Shown here in pieces: positions 16,851 through 25,602 of a stretch of DNA of 64,000 bases. The translations under genes and the position numbers were made by a program. The stretch comes from Zeimonas sp050187175 (lineage in GTDB: Bacteria > Pseudomonadota > Gammaproteobacteria > Burkholderiales > Burkholderiaceae_E): NCBI GenBank assembly GCA_050187175.1, contig JBFWXS010000008.1:1-64000 (forward strand), in the 5' to 3' direction. Each line of letters starts with the position of its first letter. Positions within the stretch are counted from its first letter, which is position 1. The notes under the pieces were generated by a model. That model was given only the letters and a program-made list of their open reading frames with translations, did no database searches and was not told the DNA's origin.

Positions 16851-19775
16851 TCAGGCCGCGTCCACCGACTGATCCGGCGTCAGATGCATCTGGCGCAGCG
16901 TCGGCAGCGCTTCGAGGAAATCCTTCAGCTCGGGGAAGGGCAGCGGCTCGGAGATGAGCGCGCCCTGGATCTGGTCGCAGTCGAGCGAGCGCAGCCCGCG
17001 CAGCTCGGCGGCCGTCTCGACGCCCTCGGCCATCGCCTGCAGTCCCAGCTTGGCGGCCATCGTCGTGATGGCCTGCACGATTGCCGCGTTGCCGCGGTCG
17101 GCCGGCAGGTTCTGGATGAACGCGCGATCGATCTTCAGGCCGTCGACCGGCAGGTTCTTCAGGTACGACAGCGACGCATAGCCGGTGCCGAAATTGTCGA
17201 TGACCACGCGCACGCCTAGCGCACGCAGCTCGCCGATCATCGCGACGGCGCGCTCGGGGTTTTCGATGAAGGCGCTTTCGGTCAGCTCCAGCCGCAGCAG
17301 CCGCGGTGGGAAGCGGCGCTCGTCCATCAGCCGCGTCAGCGTGCCGACGAAATCCTCTTCGGTCAGCTGCCGCGCCGACACGTTCACCGATACCGAGATG
17401 TCGGGATAGGCGTCGATACCCAGGCGGATGCGGTCGTCGAGCGCGCGGCGCACCGCCCATGAGCCGATCTCGCGGATCAGATTGCTCTTCTCGGCCGCCG
17501 GCAGGAAGCGGTCGGGCAGCAGCAGGCCGCGGCTCGGATGACGCCAGCGCAGCAGGCCCTCGAAGCCGATGACGCGGCGCTCGCCGATGTTCATGATCGG
17601 CTGGTAGTACAAGTCGACTTCGCCGCGCTGGATCGCCAGCGGCAGCTCGCCGGCCAGCTGCAGCTGCTCGGCCCGCTCGTCCGACAGGCCGCCGGCGAAG
17701 AAGCGGACGTCGTTGCGTCCTTCGGACTTGACCTGGTACATCGCGCTGTCGGCGCTGCGGATCAGCGTCGGTGCGTCGTCGGCGTCGGTCGGCGCGATCG
17801 CCACGCCGATGCTGGCCGACAGGAAATACGCGCGGCCGGCCAGCATCAGCGGCTTCTCGATCTCGGCCAGCATCGCGCGCGCGATGCGCTCGATCTCGGC
17901 GCGGTCGTCGAGCCCGGTGAGCAGCGCGACGAACTCGTCGCCGCCCATGCGGCCGACCACGTCCTGCGGGCGTACCGACTGGCGCATCCGCCGCGACACC
18001 TCGATCAGCGCCTTGTCGCCGGCGGCATGGCCCAGCGTGTCGTTGATCAGCTTGTAGCGGTCCAGGTCGACGTACAGCAGCGCGGCCGGCTCGCGCGCGC
18101 GCAGACGCAGGTCGAGCTGCTGCAGCAGGAACGCGCGGTTCGGCAGGCCGGTCAGCGCGTCGTGCTGCGACGCGCGTGTCAGCCGCAGCTCGGCGTCCTT
18201 GCGCTGCAGGTACATGGACAGCGTGCGCGACAGCGTCTCGGCGACCTGTTCGAGGAACAGCTCGCCGCGGAACGCAGCGGGGCTGAGGAACAGCAGCAGG
18301 CTCATCGTCTGACCCTGGCCGTCGCGGATGGGCGCCAGGAACGCGGCCTTGGCGCCGAGCGAGCGCGTGTGATAGCGCGCGACGAAAGCCGGCTGCCGCT
18401 CCAGATCGGTGATCCATGCGTGGCGGCTCTCTCGCCAGCACAGCGACTCGGGCGTGTCGTCGCTCAGCGGCAGCCGGGCCGGCAGCTCGGCCACCATGCG
18501 GTTGAAGGTCGGATAACCCCAGCGCTCGCGTGCCTCGAGCCCGTCGGCCTGGCGCACCAGATGCATGCCGCCGAGCCAGCCGAGCTTGCCGCACAAGGTG
18601 ATGATGATCGCCGTGATGATGCGTTCCGGTTCGTTCTGCTCGCGCATGATCGCGGCGACGTCGCCCTCGATCTCGAGCAGCATGCGCTGCTGCTTCTCGC
18701 GCGTGATGTTCCGGCCCGTGCCGCGGTAGCCGACGAAGTTGCCCGAATCGTCGAACACCGGGCGGCCGTTCAGCGACAGATGGAACACGTTGCCCTGGCT
18801 GTCGATCTGGCTGAACTCGAAGCTCTCGAAAGGCTTGTGGGCCTCGCAGACGGCGCGATGCGAATCCCAGTCGGGGCGCAGGAAGTCGGCCTCCGGCACT
18901 TCCCAGCGCCGCCGGCCCAGCAGCATGCGCCGCCAGGGCCCGAGCACCGAGTCCACCGATTCGGACAGGTACGAGAGCCGGTGCTGCGCGTCGGTCTCCC
19001 AGATCCAGTCCGAGCTCAGGTGCGTGAGGTCGCGGAACTTCGCTTCGCTGGCCGCCAGCTGCTGCTGCATCGCGCGCATGCCGGTGATGTCCTGCACTAT
19101 GCCGGCCAGCCGCAGCGCGGCGCCCTGGGCATCGTGCTCGGGGCGGCCGATGCTGCGGACCCAGATGACGTCGCCGCTGGGCTTGATCCAGCGGTATTCG
19201 ATGCGCAGCTCATGGTCGCCGCGCAGCGCGCGCCGGTGCCCGTCGCGCCAGCGCTGCACGTCGTTGGGATGGATCCGCTGCAGGAACTCGCGCGGCGACG
19301 GTACGCCTGCCTGCGTCTCGATGCCGAACAGCCGGAACGCGCCCGGGCTCCAGTGCATGGTGTTCTGGCGCAGGTCGTGAACCCAGGAGCCGATGCTGGC
19401 CAGGCCTTCCGAGGCCTCGTGGCGCCGCCGCAGCGCGTCGAGGGCGGCCGCGGATTCGCGTTCGTGCTCGAGCTCGCGGCGCTGCTGCTGATCGCGCAGC
19501 AGCAGCGCCGCCGTCAGCACGCCGCTGCCGGCCAGGGCCCAGCCCAGCCAGGCGGGCAGGAAATCGGTTAGGCTCAAGGCCGCGCAGACGAGCGCGAACC
19601 CCGCGGCGAATGCGGTGGGTCCGCGCCATGCGGCGGCGGCAGGGGGGCGGGCAGCCGGGTCGATCGCCACTCTCCGGGATCCGGTCTGGGGAACGCATCG
19701 CCGACCGGCGATGCGGTTCGCGAAGCGGCGATGCCGGCTCCGCGCACGGGGCTGAATGTAGCCGATACTACACAA
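16851..19775 (-). CDS. PAS-PAS-GAF-GGDEF-EAL protein with an altered EAL metal site
   Basis: This 974-residue c-di-GMP protein has two N-terminal membrane segments (about 50-95) and two PAS/PAC modules (SIGSWVHDL to QDITGMRAM, then LTHLSSDWIWETDAQHR to NITREKQ). A GAF-like region (about 385-530) precedes the GGDEF domain with intact GGDEF near residue 613. The EAL domain begins as EGLLRW near 738. It keeps N, ELTES, KIDR, AEGVE and the Q, but carries IDNFGTG near 860 where active enzymes have DDFG, so one of the paired metal-binding aspartates is Asn. Phosphodiesterase activity may be reduced while cyclase activity looks intact (inference). The exact start is uncertain: ATG 19775 lies only 15 bases from the divergent methyltransferase start. 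Confidence 0.88.
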   Translation of the reverse strand: MCSIGYIQPRARSRHRRFANRIAGRRCVPQTGSRRVAIDPAARPPAAAAWRGPTAFAAGFALVCAALSLTDFLPAWLGWALAGSGVLTAALLLRDQQQRRELEHERESAAALDALRRRHEASEGLASIGSWVHDLRQNTMHWSPGAFRLFGIETQAGVPSPREFLQRIHPNDVQRWRDGHRRALRGDHELRIEYRWIKPSGDVIWVRSIGRPEHDAQGAALRLAGIVQDITGMRAMQQQLAASEAKFRDLTHLSSDWIWETDAQHRLSYLSESVDSVLGPWRRMLLGRRRWEVPEADFLRPDWDSHRAVCEAHKPFESFEFSQIDSQGNVFHLSLNGRPVFDDSGNFVGYRGTGRNITREKQQRMLLEIEGDVAAIMREQNEPERIITAIIITLCGKLGWLGGMHLVRQADGLEARERWGYPTFNRMVAELPARLPLSDDTPESLCWRESRHAWITDLERQPAFVARYHTRSLGAKAAFLAPIRDGQGQTMSLLLFLSPAAFRGELFLEQVAETLSRTLSMYLQRKDAELRLTRASQHDALTGLPNRAFLLQQLDLRLRAREPAALLYVDLDRYKLINDTLGHAAGDKALIEVSRRMRQSVRPQDVVGRMGGDEFVALLTGLDDRAEIERIARAMLAEIEKPLMLAGRAYFLSASIGVAIAPTDADDAPTLIRSADSAMYQVKSEGRNDVRFFAGGLSDERAEQLQLAGELPLAIQRGEVDLYYQPIMNIGERRVIGFEGLLRWRHPSRGLLLPDRFLPAAEKSNLIREIGSWAVRRALDDRIRLGIDAYPDISVSVNVSARQLTEEDFVGTLTRLMDERRFPPRLLRLELTESAFIENPERAVAMIGELRALGVRVVIDNFGTGYASLSYLKNLPVDGLKIDRAFIQNLPADRGNAAIVQAITTMAAKLGLQAMAEGVETAAELRGLRSLDCDQIQGALISEPLPFPELKDFLEALPTLRQMHLTPDQSVDAA

Positions 19776-19790
19776 GCTGCGTCAGGAAAT

Positions 19791-20393
19791 ATGTCCGAGT
19801 TTCGTTCGGCTGGATCGGCTGGATCGGCGGCGCCTGCGGCCTCGGCGGCGCCGGCCCAGCGCGGCGCGCCGTCGCCGTGGGTCATGAACTGGCTGGCCGC
19901 GCTGCCGGCAGGCGCGCGTGTGCTCGACCTTGCCGCCGGCGCAGGGCGCCATGCGCGGGCCGCGGCGGCCCTCGGCCTGCAGGTGGTGGCGGTCGACCGC
20001 GACGTTGCCGCCCTTGCCGCCGGCCCCGGCCTGCAGGTGCGCCAGGCCGACCTGGAGCAGGGACCCTGGCCGTTCGCGGACGGCGAGGCCTATGACGCCG
20101 TCGTGGTCAGCCGCTACCTGTTCCGGCCCCGTTTCGCGCTGCTGGCCGCGCTATTGGCGCCCGGCGGCCGGCTCATCTATGAAACCTTCGCGCGCGGCAA
20201 CGAGCGCTACGGGCGGCCGTCCAACCCGGCATTCCTGCTCGAAGCGGGCGAGCTGCTCGAGCGCTCGCGGCGGGCCGGGCTGGTAGTGCTGAGCTACGAG
20301 CATGGCTTCACGCCGACGCCGGCGCCGGCCGTGATGCAGCGCGTCTGCGCGGTGCGGCCGCCGCTGGACGAGCCGGCGCCGGCGCTCGGCTAG
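19791..20393 (+). CDS. Class I SAM-dependent methyltransferase (TehB-like)
   Basis: This 200-residue methyltransferase has the SAM-binding motif I VLDLAAGAGRHARAAAALG, the acidic residue after strand 2 (VVAVDRD), and a YDAVVVSRYLF segment. The pattern resembles TehB/small cytosolic methyltransferases; the substrate is unknown. ATG 19791 is preferred to the longer frame from 19731, because AGGA lies a few bases upstream and the extra residues would be an unstructured Ala/Gly leader. It precedes dapA by 27 bases on the same strand. Confidence 0.8.
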   Translation: MSEFRSAGSAGSAAPAASAAPAQRGAPSPWVMNWLAALPAGARVLDLAAGAGRHARAAAALGLQVVAVDRDVAALAAGPGLQVRQADLEQGPWPFADGEAYDAVVVSRYLFRPRFALLAALLAPGGRLIYETFARGNERYGRPSNPAFLLEAGELLERSRRAGLVVLSYEHGFTPTPAPAVMQRVCAVRPPLDEPAPALG

Positions 20394-20420
20394 AATGCGA
20401 TTTTTTCGGGCCGCCCCATC

Positions 20421-21299
20421 ATGATCAAGGGAAGCATAGTTGCGATCGTCAGTCCGATGCACGAGGACGGCAGCCTCGATCTCGAGAGCTACCGCAAGCT
20501 GATCGACTGGCACATCGAACAGGGCACTGCTGCGATCGTCGCGGTCGGCACCACCGGCGAATCGCCGACGGTCGATGTCGACGAGCATGCGACGCTGATC
20601 CGCGTCGCCATCGAGCATGCCAAGGGCCGCGTCCCGGTCATCGCGGGCACCGGCGGCAACTCGACGCGCGAGGCCATCGAGCTGACGGCCTTCGCCAAGA
20701 AGGCCGGCGCGCATTCGTCGCTGCAAGTCGTGCCGTACTACAACAAACCCTCGCAGGAAGGCCTGTACCGGCACTTCTGCGCGGTGGCCGAGGCCGTGGA
20801 CCTGCCTCAGATCGTTTACAACGTGCCCAGCCGCACCGGCGCCGACCTGTCGAACGCGACGACGCTGCGGCTTGCCCAGGTGCCCGGCATCATCGGCCTG
20901 AAGGACGCCACGGGCGACATGCCGCGCGGCTCGGCGCTGCTGGCCGAGCTGCCGCCGCACTTTGCCGTCTACAGCGGCAATGACGATTCGGCGCTGGCGC
21001 TGATGGCCATGGGCGGCCACGGCGTGATCTCGGTCACCGCCAATATCGCGCCGGGGCCGATGGCCCGCATGTGCGCCGCGGCGCTGGGCGGCGACTGGGC
21101 GCAGGCGCTGCGCATCAACCGCCAGCTGCTGCCGCTGCATCTCGACCTGTTCGTCGAGGCCAATCCGATTCCGGTCAAATGGGCGCTGGCCCAGATGGGG
21201 CGAATGGCGGCCGGCATCCGGCTGCCGCTGACGCCGCTGTCCAGCGCCCATCACGATGTCGTCCGTTCGGCGCTGAAGCGTTCAGGGGTATTCAATTGA
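20421..21299 (+). CDS. dapA: 4-hydroxy-tetrahydrodipicolinate synthase
   Basis: This 292-residue TIM-barrel enzyme condenses pyruvate with aspartate semialdehyde in lysine and diaminopimelate synthesis. Its features are the signature VGTTGESPTVD, the YYNKPSQEGLYRHF region with the general-acid tyrosine, YNVPSRTG, and the Schiff-base lysine in IIGLKDATGD. Its stop overlaps the bamC start (TGATG), the usual dapA-bamC arrangement. Confidence 0.96.
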   Translation: MIKGSIVAIVSPMHEDGSLDLESYRKLIDWHIEQGTAAIVAVGTTGESPTVDVDEHATLIRVAIEHAKGRVPVIAGTGGNSTREAIELTAFAKKAGAHSSLQVVPYYNKPSQEGLYRHFCAVAEAVDLPQIVYNVPSRTGADLSNATTLRLAQVPGIIGLKDATGDMPRGSALLAELPPHFAVYSGNDDSALALMAMGGHGVISVTANIAPGPMARMCAAALGGDWAQALRINRQLLPLHLDLFVEANPIPVKWALAQMGRMAAGIRLPLTPLSSAHHDVVRSALKRSGVFN

Positions 21300-22453
21300 T
21301 GATGAAGTCTGCCGCTGGGGCGCTGCGTGCCGCCGGCCTGGTCTGCGCGGCACTTTCCGTGGGCGCGTGTACGCTGAACCAGCGCATCGAGGACGCCGGC
21401 CGCATCGACTACAAGTCGCAAGGCAGGCAGGGACCCGGTCTCGAAGTGCCGCCCGATCTGGCCACGCCGCGGGGCGACAACCGCTACACGATGCCCGAGC
21501 GCAGCGTCAGCGACCGCACCTTCTCCGGCTTCGAGCGCTCGCGCACCACCGAACGCCCCGTCGACTCGTCGAACGTGCTGCCGGCGGTCGACGGCGTGCG
21601 CATGGAGCGCGCGGGCTCGCAGCGCTGGCTGGTGATCCAGGCGCCGGCCGAGAAGGTCTGGCCGGTGCTGCGCGAGTTCTGGCAGGAGTCGGGCTTCATC
21701 GTGCAGACCGAATCGCCGGGCACCGGCGTGATGGAAACCGACTGGGCCGAGAATCGCGCCAAGATCCCGCAGGACTTCGTTCGCCGGACGCTGGGCCGCG
21801 TCATCGACAACCTCTATTCGACCAGCGAGCGCGACCGCTTCCGCACCCGGCTCGAAACGACGGCCGCGGGCACCGAGGTCTACATCAGTCACCGCGGCAT
21901 GGTGGAGGTCTTCACCAACCGGCAGGAAGACACGACGGTCTGGCAGCCGCGCCCCAGCGATCCCGAGCTCGAGGCCGAGTTCCTGCGCCGGGTGATGCTC
22001 AAGTTCGGCGTCAGCAACGAACAGTCGCAGGCCGCCGTTGCCGCCACGGCAAGTCCGTCCGGCGAGCGCGCCAGCCTGATCAACGTCGGCGCCACGCAGG
22101 AGCTGGAAGTCGCCGAGGGCTTCGACCGCGCCTGGCGCCGAGTGGGGCTGGCGCTCGACCGCGGCGGCTTCACCGTCGAGGACCGCGATCGCTCGCAGGG
22201 CCTGTACTTCGTCCGCTATATCGACCCCGAGGTCGAAGGCGGGCGGGTGGCGCAGAAGCCCGGCTTCTTCGCGCGGCTGTTCGGCTCGAGCAAGCAGCGC
22301 GCCGATGCCGCGCAGAAGTTCCGCATCCACGTGACCGGTGCTGCCGAGCAGACGCGCGTCACCGTGCTGGGCGGCGACGGCCAGCCGGTCGGCGACGTCG
22401 ATCGCCGCACGGCAGCGCGCATCCTCGCGCTGTTGCACGAGCAGCTGAAGTAG
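21299..22453 (+). CDS. bamC: Outer membrane assembly lipoprotein BamC
   Basis: This 384-residue lipoprotein component of the beta-barrel assembly machine acts at the inner face of the outer membrane. A signal peptide with the lipobox VGAC places the lipidated Cys at residue 24. An unstructured segment with YKSQGRQGPGLEVPPDL, the conserved BamA/BamD-contacting signature, is followed by two helix-grip domains (about 95-215 and 255-375). The ATG at 21299 overlaps the dapA stop, so expression is coupled; the frame is open further upstream but those residues are a dapA shadow. Confidence 0.93.
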   Translation: MMKSAAGALRAAGLVCAALSVGACTLNQRIEDAGRIDYKSQGRQGPGLEVPPDLATPRGDNRYTMPERSVSDRTFSGFERSRTTERPVDSSNVLPAVDGVRMERAGSQRWLVIQAPAEKVWPVLREFWQESGFIVQTESPGTGVMETDWAENRAKIPQDFVRRTLGRVIDNLYSTSERDRFRTRLETTAAGTEVYISHRGMVEVFTNRQEDTTVWQPRPSDPELEAEFLRRVMLKFGVSNEQSQAAVAATASPSGERASLINVGATQELEVAEGFDRAWRRVGLALDRGGFTVEDRDRSQGLYFVRYIDPEVEGGRVAQKPGFFARLFGSSKQRADAAQKFRIHVTGAAEQTRVTVLGGDGQPVGDVDRRTAARILALLHEQLK

Positions 22454-22475
22454 CCGAAGGCGGGGCGCGGCAGCG

Positions 22476-23264
22476 GTGCGCTTCGCCAGCCTGGGCAGCG
22501 GCAGCGAGGGCAATGCCCTGCTGATCGAAAGCCGCGACGGTCTGCGAACCACGCGGCTGCTGATCGACTGCGGCTTCGGCCGCCGCGAGATCGAGCGCCG
22601 GCTCTGCGGCGCCGGCTGCGCGCCGCAGCAGCTCGACGCCATCCTCGTCACGCACGAGCATGGCGACCATATCGGCGGCGTGTTCCGCCTGGCGCGCGCG
22701 CACGGCATCCCCGTCTACCTGACGCACGGCACGCTGCGCGCCGTGTCACGCGCACCGGGGCTGGACCAGTGCATGGCGCTGCTGCGCCCGATCGATTCGC
22801 ATGCCGTCTTCGATTGCGGCGGGCTGCAGGTCGAACCGCTGCCGGTGCCGCACGACGCCCGCGAGCCGGTGCAGTACGTCATCGACGACGGACGCGCCCG
22901 GCTCGGCGTGCTCACCGATCTGGGCCATGGCACGCCGCACGTGATCCGCGCGCTGTCGCGTCTGCAGGCCCTGGTGCTCGAATGCAATCACGACGAGCAG
23001 TTGCTCGCGGGCAACCCGAGCTACCCGCCGACGCTGAAACGCCGCATCGCCGGCCCCTGGGGACACCTCGAAAACGCCGAGGCGGCCCGCATCCTGGCCG
23101 CCATCGATCGCCAGCAGCTGCGCACCGTCGTGGCGGCGCATCTGAGCCGACAGAACAACCGGCCCGAGCTGGCGCGGGCCGCACTAGCGGGGGCGCTAGG
23201 GGCGTCGGCCGTGGATGTCCATGTGGCCGATCAGCAGCAGGGGGTAGATTGGCTCGAGGTCTGA
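22476..23264 (+). CDS. MBL-fold metallo-hydrolase (YycJ/WalJ-like)
   Basis: This 262-residue beta-lactamase-fold protein has LGSGSEGNALLIES at the N-terminus and VTHEHGDHIGG near residue 60 as the zinc motif. Further ligands are in LTDLGH, LECNHDE and AHLSRQNN. These match the YycJ/WalJ group of predicted nucleases or phosphodiesterases. The start is GTG at 22476, 22 bases after bamC, so it probably belongs to the dapA-bamC unit. Confidence 0.85.
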   Translation: MRFASLGSGSEGNALLIESRDGLRTTRLLIDCGFGRREIERRLCGAGCAPQQLDAILVTHEHGDHIGGVFRLARAHGIPVYLTHGTLRAVSRAPGLDQCMALLRPIDSHAVFDCGGLQVEPLPVPHDAREPVQYVIDDGRARLGVLTDLGHGTPHVIRALSRLQALVLECNHDEQLLAGNPSYPPTLKRRIAGPWGHLENAEAARILAAIDRQQLRTVVAAHLSRQNNRPELARAALAGALGASAVDVHVADQQQGVDWLEV

Positions 23265-23315
23265 GCGGCATCCGCTGATACAGCCTGCCGCTCCCCCGCC
23301 ACAACCGAAGCAGAC

Positions 23316-23344
23316 AAAAAAAAGCCGGCCCCAAAGGACCGGCT
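23316..23344 (-). terminator. Rho-independent terminator of the Ala-rich lipoprotein gene
   Basis: Read on the minus strand this is AGCCGGTCC, a TTTG loop, GGGCCGGCT and then eight T. It lies about 50 bases after the lipoprotein stop and is the clearest intrinsic terminator in the window. Confidence 0.9.
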
Positions 23345-23396
23345 CTCACCGCAGCCCAGCAGCCGAAACCGCCAGGCCTGACGAACACCCCAGCGC

Positions 23397-23753
23397 TTAC
23401 TTGCTGGTGGCGTCCTTGGCTGCCTGGGCAGCCTTGTCGGCGGCTTCCTTGGCAGCGTCCGCGGCATTGCTGGCGGCGTTGCTGGCGGCAGCAGCGGCGT
23501 TGGCGGCGGCATCTTTCGCTGCGTCGACAGCGGCGGTGGCGCCTTCCTTGGCGGCTTCGGCAGCGCTGCCGGCTGCCTGAGCGGCCTTGTCGGCGGCTTC
23601 CTTCGCTGCGTCCACGGCCTGTTGCGCCGATTCCTTGGCGGCTTCAGCCGGAGTAGCAGCCGGAGCGGGAGCGGGCGCCGGCGCTTCTTCTTTCTTGCTG
23701 CAAGCAGCCAGCGAAATCGAGATCAGGGCAGCGACCAGGAGCGATTTCTTCAT
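23397..23753 (-). CDS. Small Ala/Lys-rich helical lipoprotein
   Basis: This 118-residue protein has a type II signal peptide (MKKSLLVAALISISLAAC, lipidated Cys 18) and a Pro/Ala linker. The remainder is almost entirely Ala, Lys, Glu, Asp and Ser in an amphipathic helical repeat. The block DAAKEAADKAAQAA occurs twice and close variants fill the rest. It resembles LEA-like or apolipoprotein-like helical repeats and some envelope-stress lipoproteins, but no specific family can be named. It is monocistronic with its own strong terminator, which suggests abundant expression. Confidence 0.85.
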   Translation of the reverse strand: MKKSLLVAALISISLAACSKKEEAPAPAPAPAATPAEAAKESAQQAVDAAKEAADKAAQAAGSAAEAAKEGATAAVDAAKDAAANAAAAASNAASNAADAAKEAADKAAQAAKDATSK

Positions 23754-23839
23754 GATGTTTCGAATCCTTTGGGTAACCGGTTGGCGTGCTTCGATGGAAT
23801 TCGGGAAAACCCGGATCTATGTGATCGAGCGCCCGAATT

Positions 23840-25048
23840 CTAGCAAACCTCTGACAAGCGCGCCCGCTCCTCGACGTGCAGCCAGCCGTCAATGCACCAT
23901 TGGCGCAACAGTTCGGCACAAAGAGGGTGCGCAAGCGCCTGGCGTGCGGTATCCGCGGGCAGTCGGCGGTGGTCGGCCAGCTGTCTGAGCCAGCGCATTG
24001 CGGCGGCGTCCGCCTCGAATGACTCGCCGTTGAGGAACAGGCGGCGCCCTCGGTACACGGCGCGGCTGCGCCGATCCAGGCGCAGTCCGGCGCGGCCGGC
24101 CAGGCGGGCGAAGGACTGGGCCGACGGTGTCGTGTCGGCGGTCTCGAACCAGACTTGCGGCTTCGGCTCGGTCAGGAATCGGCCGATGAAGGCATCGAGC
24201 TGGCGCGAAGACGGGCGCCAGTCGCGCGCCCAGTCGGCGAGCTGCCGATGCAGGTCCGAGGGCAGTTCGGCCGGCCGCTGCGCGACGGCGCGGCGGCGAT
24301 CGCTGAAGCGGGGATCGGCACCGTCGATCTGGTCGGCGGCATCGACCAGCCACGCCGACAGGAACTCGTGCCGCGACGGCGCGCGAAAGCCGACCGAGCA
24401 GGTCATGCACGGACCTTCGGCGATGCCGTCGTGCGCCCAGCCCGGCGGCAGATAGAGCATGTCGCCGGGTTCGAGCACGAACTCCTGCACCGCTTCGAAA
24501 TCGGCGAGAACCTTCAGCGGCAGTCCAGGAACCAGCGCATGCGGGCGCGGCGGCCCGACGCGCCAGCGCCGGCGGCCCCATACCTGCACCAGAAACACGT
24601 CGTACGAATCGACATGCGGGCCCACGCCGCCGCCATCGGACGCGACGCTGATCATCAAGTCGTCGAGCCGAGCATCGGGCACGAAGCGGAAGCGCTCCAG
24701 CAAGGCGTGCGCGCGATCGTCGTGGCCGTCCACGCCCTGCACCAGCAGCGTCCACCGGCGGCGCGTCAGCGGCGGCACGGCCGACGCGTCGAGCGGGCCA
24801 TGCTGCAGGCGCCAGCGGCCGCCGAAGGCGCTGATCAGCCGCGACTCCACGTCGTCGCGCTCGGCGAGCATCAGCAATTCGGGCAAGGGCAGCGGCGCGT
24901 CGATGCCGGGCAGCGCCTGGCGGAACAGCGCGGCACGCCGCTGCCAGTGGTGGCGCATGAACTGTTCTACACTGAGCGCGCCGAGCGGCCATCGAGGCCG
25001 GGTCCGAGTGTCGGCGGCTGCGATCGTCGGAACGAGAGAGCTGGACAT
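23840..25048 (-). CDS. Cupin/JmjC-type ribosomal protein oxygenase (RoxA/YcfD-like)
   Basis: This 402-residue Fe(II)/2-oxoglutarate oxygenase has a JmjC-like cupin. The HxD metal pair is in VGPHVDSYDVFLVQVWG (near 142), and the distal His is in PPGWAHDGIAEG (near 204), followed by SVGFRAPS. The C-terminal half (about 260-400) matches the dimerisation and winged-helix part of YcfD, which hydroxylates an arginine of ribosomal protein L16. It is divergent from the SlyD-like gene, with 23 bases between the starts. Confidence 0.88.
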   Translation of the reverse strand: MSSSLVPTIAAADTRTRPRWPLGALSVEQFMRHHWQRRAALFRQALPGIDAPLPLPELLMLAERDDVESRLISAFGGRWRLQHGPLDASAVPPLTRRRWTLLVQGVDGHDDRAHALLERFRFVPDARLDDLMISVASDGGGVGPHVDSYDVFLVQVWGRRRWRVGPPRPHALVPGLPLKVLADFEAVQEFVLEPGDMLYLPPGWAHDGIAEGPCMTCSVGFRAPSRHEFLSAWLVDAADQIDGADPRFSDRRRAVAQRPAELPSDLHRQLADWARDWRPSSRQLDAFIGRFLTEPKPQVWFETADTTPSAQSFARLAGRAGLRLDRRSRAVYRGRRLFLNGESFEADAAAMRWLRQLADHRRLPADTARQALAHPLCAELLRQWCIDGWLHVEERARLSEVC

Positions 25049-25071
25049 CGGCCGATTATAGGAGCCTCATC

Positions 25072-25560
25072 ATGACACTGCCTGTCGCTGCCGATCATTG
25101 GGTGCAGGTGCGTTATCGCCTGTACGACTCGCAGGGCCAGGAGATCGAGAACGGCGAGCGCGAGCTGACCTACCTGCACGGGGGCTACGGCGCCGTCTTC
25201 GAGCGCATCGAGCAGGCGCTCGAAGGCATGCAGGTCGGCGACAAGACCAGCCTCTATCTGGAGCCCACGGACAGCTTCGGCGACTACGAGCCCGACCTCG
25301 TCCGACTCGCGCCGCGGCATCTGTTCCCCGACGACCTCGAGGCCGGCATGAGCTTCGAGGGCGTGCCGGGGGAAGAAGGCACGCACGGCGACGATGCCGA
25401 CGAGCTGATCTACACCGTCACCGACTTCACCGACGACACGGTGGTGCTCGACGGCAACCATCCGCTTGCCGGCATGGGTCTGCGCTTCGACATCCGCGTC
25501 ATCGACGTCAAGGCTGCCAGCGAGGAAGAGATCGAGCGCGAGCGGCAGGCGGGCGACTGA
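25072..25560 (+). CDS. FKBP-type peptidyl-prolyl isomerase, SlyD-like
   Basis: This 162-residue protein has the FKBP fold split by an insert-in-flap chaperone domain (about 70-125). It opens with VQVRYRLYDSQGQEIE, followed by LTYLHGGYGAVFERIEQALEGMQVGD and, after the insert, DGNHPLAGMGLRFDIRVIDV. These are SlyD/SlpA hallmarks. Unlike E. coli SlyD it has no His/Cys-rich metal-binding tail. It would assist folding in the cytoplasm. Confidence 0.9.
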   Translation: MTLPVAADHWVQVRYRLYDSQGQEIENGERELTYLHGGYGAVFERIEQALEGMQVGDKTSLYLEPTDSFGDYEPDLVRLAPRHLFPDDLEAGMSFEGVPGEEGTHGDDADELIYTVTDFTDDTVVLDGNHPLAGMGLRFDIRVIDVKAASEEEIERERQAGD

Positions 25561-25602
25561 GCATCCTGTCGGGGCTTCGGCATTGCGTTTGCGCTGACGA
25601 GA

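Noticed and set aside
16360..18594. 744-residue minus-strand frame spanning trpS and the GGDEF-EAL gene
   Set aside because: It is a frame-shifted shadow of the GGDEF-EAL gene and antisense to trpS.
17538..19571. 677-residue plus-strand frame opposite the PAS-GGDEF-EAL gene
   Set aside because: The opposite strand carries clear PAS, GAF, GGDEF and EAL domains; this is a shadow.
21251..22708. 485-residue minus-strand frame opposite bamC
   Set aside because: Antisense to bamC, which has a lipobox and conserved sequence.
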